From Acidobacteriaceae bacterium (GTDB lineage Bacteria; Acidobacteriota; Terriglobia; Terriglobales; Acidobacteriaceae), in contig PLZC01000265.1 of assembly GCA_003151985.1 (NCBI GenBank), positions 1 through 33,113 on the forward strand: a stretch of 33,113 nt of DNA, in the 5' to 3' direction. The position numbers and the translations under genes were made by a program. Of this stretch, positions 25,400 through 33,113 are shown in pieces (the first letter of the stretch is position 1; every line of letters begins with the position of its first letter). The notes under the pieces are model-generated. The model had not been told where the DNA came from, made no database searches, and saw only the letters and a program-made list of their open reading frames with translations.

Positions 25400-27414
25400 C
25401 GCGGGACTCCTGAATTCAATTTGGATTTCCTGGCCGTCAACAGCAGATTGCCGGAGCCGTCGACGGTAGCTGCCCAGCCCATTGGCAGGTAGGTGGTAGC
25501 GCTTAACTCGGCGATGACGGCGGGGCCGGAGAACCGGTCGCCGGGTCGAAGCAGAGTGCGATCGTAGATGGCCGCACGGCGCCATCGGCCCTCTTCAAAG
25601 ACGCGATGCGAGGCGATTCGTGCCGATTGTCCATCGCCTCGTTTGAGGGCCACCTGCGGTTGCTTCGGCCGGCGCGTTTTGGCGACAGCCTGCACCCGGA
25701 GTGTGACGATTTCAACTGCACGCGTGGAGTCGGCGTAACCGTAGGCGCGCGCGTGGAGCCGGTGGAATCGAGTAACTGCGCCGGTGCCCCAACCTATGCG
25801 TAACTCGTAGCCCTGCCCCTGGTAGCGCAAGTCGGCTGCGCAAGTGAGCGTGGGCCGCGATCCTTCGGCGTGAAAAGCTTTACGCGCCTCCTCTTCCAGT
25901 TCACGGAAGACGGTGTTGATGCGGGGGCTGCCTGGAGCGAGCATTACTGTGCGCGAGAACTCGCGGCGCAGGTCGGCGTGGAGAATGCCAAGAGCAGAGA
26001 GCGCACCCGGCACGGCTGGAACAAGGACCCGCCGGATGCCCAATGCGGAGGCCAGCGCACAGGCGTGCAACGGCCCGGCGCCGCCGAACGCCAGCAGCGT
26101 AAAGGCACGCGGGTCGTGACCGCGCTCGATTGAAACCCGCCGCAACGCGCTTTCCATGCGCGCATTGGCTACGCGCACAATGCCCTCGGCCAAATCCTCG
26201 ACGCTGCGAAAGCCGCCGCCAACGCTGCCTAATGCGCGACGCGACCGCGACTCATCCAACCGCATCGCGCCGCCCAGAAAGTGGGCCGGATGAAGGCGCC
26301 CCAGAATCAGGTTGGCGTCGGTAACGGTTGCGTGTTCGCCGCGACCGTAACAGGCGGGCCCCGGGTCGGCACCGGCAGACTGTGGACCGACCTGAAGTGC
26401 GGACGCTGCGTCTATCCAAGCGAGCGAGCCCCCGCCCGCACCGGCTGTGTGGATGTCGAGCATGGGCACGCTTATGGGCAGACCGGCCACCTCACCCTCA
26501 GTGCTCGTGGGTGGCTCGCCCGTCGCGTCAAGCAATGCAACATCGGTGGAAGTGCCGCCCATGTCGAAGCTGATGACCCGATGGATGCCTGCGGCGCGGG
26601 CCACACTGAGCGCGCCGATGACGCCGCCTGCCGGACCAGAAAGAATGGTTCGCACCGGCTCGCGCGCTACAGACCGCGCCGAGAGGATTCCTCCCGACGA
26701 CTGCATGATGCTGAGCCGCGCATGCCACTTCGCGAGACCCTTTTCGAGGCTGCCGATGTAACTCGCCATGCTCGGCGAGAGATAGGCGTTGAGCGCGACC
26801 GTCGATGCCCGCTCGAACTCGCGGAATTCGGGCAGTATTTGATGCGAGAGCGAGAGCGGAAGCCCCAGCGATGCCAGGGCCGACTCGATGGCGCGCTCGT
26901 GGGCCGGATTGGCGAAGGAGAAGAGAAGCGAGACCGCAACCGATTCCGCTTGCGAGGATTGAACCTGGCGGCGAAGTTCCTTGAGCGCGGCTTTGGTGGG
27001 TGGATGGAGCACGGCGCCGTCGGGACCGATCCGCTCGCGCAGACCGAAGCAACTGTGTTCTTCAACAATCGGTGCGGGGCGGTGCAGGTCCCAATCGTAG
27101 AGGCTTGGCCGGGCCTGGCGGCCGATGGCCAGCGTGTCCTCAAACCCCGCGGTAGTTACGAAGGCTACCCGTGCGCCCTTGCGCTCGAGCAGAGCGTTGG
27201 TGGCCACGGTTGTGCCATGGCGTACCTCGATGGAGTTTGCGCCGACTCGCTGCACAATTTTCTCGATTGCTTCGAGAATGGCGGCGGCCGGATTTTCGGG
27301 TGTCGAGGGAAGTTTGAGTACTTCGAGCTTGCCGTCGGCGCGATAGACGCAATCGGTGAAAGTGCCACCCGTGTCGATGGCGATGATAAGCCGCTGGTTG
27401 GGGCGCCGAGTCAT
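25396..27414 (-). CDS. hyuA: Hydantoinase A/oxoprolinase family protein
   Basis: IIAIDTGGTFTDCVY, VRHGTTVATNALLERKGARVAFVTTAGFEDTLAIGRQARPSLYDW, FDMGGTSTDVALLD, AGAGGGSLAWID, LLAFGGAGPLHACALA. Confidence 0.96.
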   Translation of the reverse strand: MTRRPNQRLIIAIDTGGTFTDCVYRADGKLEVLKLPSTPENPAAAILEAIEKIVQRVGANSIEVRHGTTVATNALLERKGARVAFVTTAGFEDTLAIGRQARPSLYDWDLHRPAPIVEEHSCFGLRERIGPDGAVLHPPTKAALKELRRQVQSSQAESVAVSLLFSFANPAHERAIESALASLGLPLSLSHQILPEFREFERASTVALNAYLSPSMASYIGSLEKGLAKWHARLSIMQSSGGILSARSVAREPVRTILSGPAGGVIGALSVARAAGIHRVISFDMGGTSTDVALLDATGEPPTSTEGEVAGLPISVPMLDIHTAGAGGGSLAWIDAASALQVGPQSAGADPGPACYGRGEHATVTDANLILGRLHPAHFLGGAMRLDESRSRRALGSVGGGFRSVEDLAEGIVRVANARMESALRRVSIERGHDPRAFTLLAFGGAGPLHACALASALGIRRVLVPAVPGALSALGILHADLRREFSRTVMLAPGSPRINTVFRELEEEARKAFHAEGSRPTLTCAADLRYQGQGYELRIGWGTGAVTRFHRLHARAYGYADSTRAVEIVTLRVQAVAKTRRPKQPQVALKRGDGQSARIASHRVFEEGRWRRAAIYDRTLLRPGDRFSGPAVIAELSATTYLPMGWAATVDGSGNLLLTARKSKLNSGVPR

Positions 27415-27567
27415 TTGCTGCCAACATATCAGTTTTGGCTTGCGTTCCGTCTGCAAGGCAAATTAGATAAGAACTGTGAAGGATTGTCCATAGCAGGACT
27501 GACGCAACCATGATTTGAGACATTTGAGTTACACTCGCCACTCGCATATCACGAAGAACGAAATCGA

Positions 27568-28848
27568 ATGAACAACCACGATTCATCGGTGCAGACGTTT
27601 CGCTGGGGTGCCGCCACGCCGGAGCAACGCCGGGTAGTGGTTGCGGCCGGCCTGGGCTGGATGCTTGATGCATTCGACGTGATGCTCTACTCGATTGTGC
27701 TGACCACATTGATGCGAGCCTTTGGCATGAGCCGGACCACGGCCGGGTTTCTCAACGCGCTGACGCTGGCGGCCTCGGCACTAGGCGGCTTGCTCTTCGG
27801 CGTGCTGGCTGACCGCTTCGGACGCCGGCGGATGCTAAGCGCCAGCATCCTCATATACTCAATCTCTACTTTTGCATGCGGCCTCTCCACCAGTATTGCC
27901 GCGCTGGCAATATGCCGATTCTTGCTGGGGCTGGGCATGGGCGGCGAGTGGAACACCGGCGCCACGCTGGTGGCTGAGACCTGGCCTGCCGCCGCGCGAG
28001 GCCGCGCGCTGGGCATTGTGCAAAGCAGTTGGGCCGTGGGCTATGCACTCTCCGCCGTTGTCGCGGGACTGATCCTGGCCCACGCGAACTGGCGCTGGGT
28101 TTTCTTTGCCGGTATTTTGCCTGCAGTTGTTGTGTTGTGGATTCAACGCAGCGTGGCCGAGCCGCCACTTTGGGAGCGCAGCCGGAATGCCGCTGTGCCG
28201 GGCGAAATGCGGCGAGCACTTCGGCGTTCGCGGGGGCCGCTGCTGGTGCTGACAGCGGCAAACACCTTCGGCATGTTCGGCTGGTGGGGTCTTTTCACCT
28301 GGATTCCTGCATACCTTGCGTTGCCGGCCAGCGAGGGCGGGCGCGGCTTTAATATGCTGAGCCTCACCGGCTTTCTGGTGGTTCTCAATCTGGTTGGCAT
28401 GCTCCCCGGCTACCTCTTTTTTGGAGTGATCGCTGACCGTTTCGGACGCCGCCAGGCCTTCGTCGGCTATCTCGTAGCTGCCGCGGCCGCCGTCCCGCTG
28501 CTGGCTTCCGCACGCCAGCCCGCGCTTATTCTTATATTCGCCTGCGTTGCAGCTTTCTTCGGCACCGGGTTCTTCACCGGATCGGGGATCATTGGCAGTG
28601 AACTTTTTCCCACACAGATCCGCGCCACGGCCCTTGGTATCTCCTACAACGTGGCCCGCGGCCTTAGCTCACTGGCGCCGATCACTATCGGTGCACTTAG
28701 CCAACGCTACGGGCTTTCCTGGGCCTTCGGAGCAAGCGCGCTGGCCTTTGCGGCGGCAGCCGTAGTTGGCCTATTGTTGCCAGAGACACTTGGGGCAGAA
28801 CTGGTATCAGATGGGGCAACGAGTGCGATTCCAACGTATGGTGACTGA
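27568..28848 (+). CDS. MFS transporter (AAHS/sialate-type)
   Basis: GLGWMLDAFDVMLYSIVLTTLMRAFGMSRTTAGFLNALTLAASALGGLLFGVLADRFGRRRML...GLGMGGEWNTGATLVAE...ADRFGRRQAF; about 12 hydrophobic segments. Confidence 0.95.
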   Translation: MNNHDSSVQTFRWGAATPEQRRVVVAAGLGWMLDAFDVMLYSIVLTTLMRAFGMSRTTAGFLNALTLAASALGGLLFGVLADRFGRRRMLSASILIYSISTFACGLSTSIAALAICRFLLGLGMGGEWNTGATLVAETWPAAARGRALGIVQSSWAVGYALSAVVAGLILAHANWRWVFFAGILPAVVVLWIQRSVAEPPLWERSRNAAVPGEMRRALRRSRGPLLVLTAANTFGMFGWWGLFTWIPAYLALPASEGGRGFNMLSLTGFLVVLNLVGMLPGYLFFGVIADRFGRRQAFVGYLVAAAAAVPLLASARQPALILIFACVAAFFGTGFFTGSGIIGSELFPTQIRATALGISYNVARGLSSLAPITIGALSQRYGLSWAFGASALAFAAAAVVGLLLPETLGAELVSDGATSAIPTYGD

Positions 28849-28856
28849 GGATTGAA

Positions 28857-29513
28857 GTGATGATTTTGATGGCGAATTTTCTTGATGCGGATTTTGTTCC
28901 CAATGGGGACCTTGACAAGGACGTCTGGGTCAAAGCGGAGAGAGTCAGGTTCAACCGGGAAGCCTTCCGGGGAACTGAGCATCCGGAGATCGAAACTGCG
29001 GTCGCGAGTTTGTGGACGAGGCAGTATCTTTATCTGGCCTATTGGTGTAAGTACATGGCATTGAATTTTTTCGAAGGTGAAGATCCGAGCGAAAAGCGAT
29101 GGGAGTTATGGACACGCGATGTCGTAGAAGCTTTCATCGCACCGCAGCGGAACCAGAGCTCGCATTACTACGAGTTTGAGGTGGCGCCAAATAATCAGTG
29201 GATTGACCTGGAGATTGAGTTAAGAAGCAAACAGTCTCCAAATGTGCAATGGAATTCCGGGTTTGAACATGACACGAGGATTGATGCAGCGCGGCGGATG
29301 TGGACGACCGAGATGCGCATTCCTGTTCGGTCCATGGGGGCCGACCACGTTGATCAAAGTGCGGATTGGCGAATCAATCTCTATCGCGCCGATGGCGTTG
29401 GCCCCGACGCTGAGAGGAATCTGCTTAGCTGGAGCCCCTTGCCACTTGCCAATGGCTCGTTTCATCAGCCGGATTCGTTTGGCGTTCTAAGATTCATTGG
29501 ACCTGGTAAGTAG
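28857..29513 (+). CDS. Carbohydrate-binding family 9-like domain protein
   Basis: DVWVKAERVRF...ASLWTRQYLYLAYWCKYM...LWTRDVVEAFIAPQRNQSSHYYEFEVAPNNQWIDLEIE, typical of bacterial CBM9-like proteins. Confidence 0.8.
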   Translation: MMILMANFLDADFVPNGDLDKDVWVKAERVRFNREAFRGTEHPEIETAVASLWTRQYLYLAYWCKYMALNFFEGEDPSEKRWELWTRDVVEAFIAPQRNQSSHYYEFEVAPNNQWIDLEIELRSKQSPNVQWNSGFEHDTRIDAARRMWTTEMRIPVRSMGADHVDQSADWRINLYRADGVGPDAERNLLSWSPLPLANGSFHQPDSFGVLRFIGPGK

Positions 29514-32500
29514 GTCTGCCAAGTCCGCTGCACCGGCGTGATTCTCATCGAGCTTCAGCACTTTTCGGAGAAGCGCGCGAGCCCGCTTTGTGTCTCCCAA
29601 ACCCGCGAGAGCCTGCGCTTGCAGGAAGGTTGCCAATATGTCCTGACGCTGCTTCAAATCTTCGTCGAGGAGGAGCATGGCGGGCAAGGATGTGGCAAAA
29701 TAATCGATCGTCGGCGTTTCTCGTTCCAACTGCAGAGCGTGGTCATGGATCTCCTGGAACAACGCAGCGGCCTTCTCCGACTGTCCCAACTTTTCGAGCG
29801 CCAAGGCGGTCCACCAAGTGGTTTCAGAGATGGCATGGACTTGCATCTGAGAAAAATCCCCTTCGCGCGCGACTGCTCGATTCCACCACTTTGCGGCCTC
29901 GTCTTTCTTCCCCAGCGCGTCGTTGGCCACTCCCATCCAATAGTCGATGGCGCTATGGCTTGCAAGCAAATGTCTTGCTTCGCTCAACGATTGCGGCGGA
30001 TTGAGAGCAGCTTCAAAATGAAAGATAGCAACTGCCGGCTGGTTATTTCCCAACGCCGATTGCCCGAGCATGAGTTGGGCTCGAACATATTGTGCGAGTA
30101 CGAGTCCCTCGCCACCCTCCCACGGTTGAAAGTGACGCGCGAGCAATAACTTCAACGCATCGGAGGGACGTTTCTGCTGATTCAAGAGCGTGGCGAGTTC
30201 CACGGTAAGATCGTCGCGGGTCTCTACCAGATCGCGCACGGTTTCAAGAGCTGCCAGCCTGGACGCAGGCGGCTCTCCAATGCGCTTGAGCAACTGATCG
30301 TATTCATAAACGATCCGGGCATCTTGTGGAGAAAGCGATCTTGCCTGCTCGAATGCGTGGCGCGACTTTTGCTCATCGTGACGAATGTTGTAGTAGGCAA
30401 AGCCGAGGTTTCGCCACGCTGTGGGGAATGTGGAATCCAAAGCGGCGGCACGTTCCCACAACTCGATGGCTTCTTCATGGCGGCGGCGATCATAGAGAAG
30501 GTTGCCTAGATAGTATCGTGCGCGGGAGTCTTGCGGATGCACCCGGATGGCCTCTTCGAGCAGTACCATCTCGTCCAGGCGACTGGGAAATACATAGGTC
30601 GAGTCGGCCTCAGCGGCACAACGATAAGCAGCAGAGCTTTCTTCGTTGCGGCCAAGATGTACGCAGACAAATCCCAGGGCATATGCAAGCATCGCCGCAC
30701 TACCGTCCTGGACTTGATTGCGGGGCGCGGAGAGAACCCGGTAAACATCCTCAAGCATTCCGGCGCGCAGGAGATCGAAGACAAGATCGAGAGTTTGACC
30801 ACCCTGTGGCACTTCGCCAGAGTTTAAATACCTGCTCCAGATGTCAAGTGGATCAAGCGCGCGCGTCGCCTGCAACATGAGCGCAGAGTCGTCCTGACGT
30901 CCCATTCTCTGCAGGATCATGGTTTGCAGATTTCGCGCATTCAGGTTGTCGGCGTCGGTCCGCAGGGATCTTTGAATGTGATCGAGGGCGCTGGCCCACG
31001 CTCGGTTTACGCAGTCGATCTCGGCAAGGCGATGATACGCGGGCCCGCGCCATGCGGCATTCCATGTGGACTTGTAGAAGGCCTCATGGGCTTGCTCCAG
31101 ACGACGCTGGAATAGCAGCGCAAGGCCAAGGTTGTAGTGCGGCTCTCCGTCGTATGGGTTTGGATTGCGCTCGGTGAGGCGTGCGATCGAGGTGCGAAGA
31201 AACTGTTCCGCGATTGCGAATTCACCGCGCCGAAGATGCCACCGGCCCAATGCGCAATTAGTACGGCTGTCCTGCGGATCGCGGCGAAGCGCCTCGCTCC
31301 AATAGGGCTCCGGACTGCGGGTTGCGTGGCGGTACTGCTCCAGATGCAAGCCGATGAGATAGAGCTGGTCATTGGTCGCGACTTCGCCTGGCGGGGGTGG
31401 TTCCGTTGCGACTTCCGGCCTCTCTACGGGCGTGGTTTCCGACGGAGCATAACGCAGCACCGTTTCGCCGGCAGACTCCAGAACCACTTCAAGATCCTGA
31501 ATCGCGGCAGGAACGGAAAACTCGATACTGACGGGAGACTCCGGCTTCAAATCCTCGACATGCGCCGCATTTTCACGCTGATTGTAATTCAGACGAATTG
31601 AACTTCCGGGCATCGCACGCGTGACCATCAGGTGCAGCCGCACAGCGTCCCCTTGCCTCTCAACGCGGAGAGCGGCGTCGGTATTGGCGAAGTCGGGCAC
31701 GCCTATTTTGCGGATCGGATACCAGAACTGGCTAAAGGTCTTGGTTTCACCCGGTGCAAGAAATGAAAAGTCGGGCTGATTATCGGTGTAGGCTCCTGCC
31801 ATTAACTCGATGTATGGACCATCGGAATCAGTCAGGCTGCGGTCCCAGGCATATCCGAATTCGTGGTTGCCCCAGGTCCACTGCTTCTTTCCCGGAGCGA
31901 CGTGGTGATTGGCCACATACACGACGCCCGCCTGCTGTGCGTGATCGTATCCTCCGGCAAAGTCCCCTTTCGAGCCGATGGCCATGTAACTTGTAGGTAC
32001 CGGAATGTTGGCATACCAGCTCAGATCGTTGGCCGCGTAAGAACCATCGGGCAAGAAGTGCGCGGGCTTCTCTTGCTCCGGAACGCCGGATGTCGCGCGC
32101 TTTCCATAGTCGACGCCGTAGTAAGTTCCCTGACTAAGTGGAAACTCGGTTACTGCACGCTTGGCGTGATCCGCGACAAAGCAAACATCCCTGGGAAAGA
32201 ACGACTGGAATTTTTCGTGAACGCGCGTTGCAACGTTAGCCCACCATAGGAATGTCTGCGTATCCGTCGTGCGGTTATAGAGGCGCACCTTCAATTCGAG
32301 ATACGCCTTTCCCGGACGCAGGCAGAGGCCGTGCATCCCCTTCATTCGCAACATGGGATCGTGATCGCTGCACCAGACAGTGATGGAAGCATCCGCATCG
32401 CGCTCGATAAACACTTCGACGGGCATGAAGGTTGCGGGCCGGTGATGCTGCGGCCAATTGAACTCGACACCTCCGGAGATCCAAGGTCCCGCAAGTCCAA

Positions 32501-32906
32501 CCAGGGCGGGCTTGATCACGTTTTGGCGGTAGAAGAAATCGTAATTGCCGATCTTGTCATAGCCGACATGAATGCGGCCACCTATTTCCGGCAGCATCAT
32601 CAAGCGAAGAAATTCATTTTCGAGATGAACTGCTTTCCAGCTACGATTCTTCGGGACAGTGTCCACTCGATCGATTACGGGCAACGGGTAGACGCGCCCG
32701 CTGCTGCCCTGGTAAACACGTTTTTCCAGGAAGAGTGGATTCGGATCCGGCTTGGCAGGCATATAAGACCGAATCGCCACGGGCTGTTCCCAAGCCTTGA
32801 CGATGCCTGTCTCTGTTGGCGGGGCGAGGGGAAGCTGCAAATCCGAGAAACCATCTTCGGCGCTCAAGGCTTCCTGTCCGGGTTTTGAATTAGTTCGATG
32901 TACCAT
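29487..32906 (-). CDS. DUF5107 domain and TPR-repeat protein
   Basis: Start RVYPLPVIDRVDTVPKNRSWKAVHLENEFLRLMMLPEIGGRIHVGYDKIGNYDFFYRQNVIKPALVGLAGPWISGGVEFNWPQHHRP (DUF5107) then many TPR units; start placed at the internal ATG 32906. Confidence 0.92.
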   Translation of the reverse strand: MVHRTNSKPGQEALSAEDGFSDLQLPLAPPTETGIVKAWEQPVAIRSYMPAKPDPNPLFLEKRVYQGSSGRVYPLPVIDRVDTVPKNRSWKAVHLENEFLRLMMLPEIGGRIHVGYDKIGNYDFFYRQNVIKPALVGLAGPWISGGVEFNWPQHHRPATFMPVEVFIERDADASITVWCSDHDPMLRMKGMHGLCLRPGKAYLELKVRLYNRTTDTQTFLWWANVATRVHEKFQSFFPRDVCFVADHAKRAVTEFPLSQGTYYGVDYGKRATSGVPEQEKPAHFLPDGSYAANDLSWYANIPVPTSYMAIGSKGDFAGGYDHAQQAGVVYVANHHVAPGKKQWTWGNHEFGYAWDRSLTDSDGPYIELMAGAYTDNQPDFSFLAPGETKTFSQFWYPIRKIGVPDFANTDAALRVERQGDAVRLHLMVTRAMPGSSIRLNYNQRENAAHVEDLKPESPVSIEFSVPAAIQDLEVVLESAGETVLRYAPSETTPVERPEVATEPPPPGEVATNDQLYLIGLHLEQYRHATRSPEPYWSEALRRDPQDSRTNCALGRWHLRRGEFAIAEQFLRTSIARLTERNPNPYDGEPHYNLGLALLFQRRLEQAHEAFYKSTWNAAWRGPAYHRLAEIDCVNRAWASALDHIQRSLRTDADNLNARNLQTMILQRMGRQDDSALMLQATRALDPLDIWSRYLNSGEVPQGGQTLDLVFDLLRAGMLEDVYRVLSAPRNQVQDGSAAMLAYALGFVCVHLGRNEESSAAYRCAAEADSTYVFPSRLDEMVLLEEAIRVHPQDSRARYYLGNLLYDRRRHEEAIELWERAAALDSTFPTAWRNLGFAYYNIRHDEQKSRHAFEQARSLSPQDARIVYEYDQLLKRIGEPPASRLAALETVRDLVETRDDLTVELATLLNQQKRPSDALKLLLARHFQPWEGGEGLVLAQYVRAQLMLGQSALGNNQPAVAIFHFEAALNPPQSLSEARHLLASHSAIDYWMGVANDALGKKDEAAKWWNRAVAREGDFSQMQVHAISETTWWTALALEKLGQSEKAAALFQEIHDHALQLERETPTIDYFATSLPAMLLLDEDLKQRQDILATFLQAQALAGLGDTKRARALLRKVLKLDENHAGAADLADLLTRSNES

Positions 32907-33113
32907 TATTTTCCCATGAGAAGAGTGATTTACAACTTTCTGAACTTGTCCAATTCCGCAGCAGGTAAGTGAGTTGAGATATGATATTGCCGTTCTTCCC
33001 CAGCCTCTAGCCCGCATTATTCGTGAAGCCTGAGTTAGCGAAAGCCTTTTGTGCTACAAACATGTTGACGAGACAGTGTTTATCGCACATTGAGAGGCTT
33101 TCGCTTGACCGAT

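Noticed and set aside
26281-27513. 410-aa plus-strand ORF
   Set aside because: Antisense to the well-supported hyuA; shadow ORF of a GC-rich gene.

Overview
The window has the gene content and short-repeat style of an Acidobacteriota-type genome; this taxonomic guess is inference. It alternates metabolic gene blocks with mobile or decayed accessory DNA. Left accessory half (about 0.6-14.3 kb): a truncated tyrosine integrase, two ORF-poor intervals dense in inverted repeats, a phage-like zinc-ribbon protein, an intact GH106-like rhamnosidase, an excisionase-like HTH gene beside a tRNA-3'-end-like att candidate, a DUF433/DUF5615 toxin-antitoxin pair with a mutated toxin, and a serine resolvase with a clear terminator. 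Right half: a four-gene leftward sugar-catabolism operon (Gfo/Idh, two TIM-barrel isomerases, 3-HIBDH-like dehydrogenase), an IS3-family remnant, ribokinase, a decayed type-ISP restriction-modification C-terminus, dispersed GGCACGACT hairpin repeats, bifunctional MaoC/phosphate acetyltransferase, hyuA-hyuB, an MFS transporter, a CBM9-like protein and a DUF5107/TPR protein. The most unusual signal is an array of about 14 hairpins at 3336-4106. Their stems differ but stay self-complementary, and they share a common apex (..CA - about 4 nt, usually GNNT - TG..). Related hairpins recur at 6133-6449, so the family brackets a small phage-like gene module. A second, different hairpin-rich noncoding interval at 11.2-11.9 kb contains an exact 43-bp periodic repeat. 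I also found an 11-bp triplication that appears to switch the reading frame of a small gene at 10709-11016. All assignments are by eye; no database search or folding was run.
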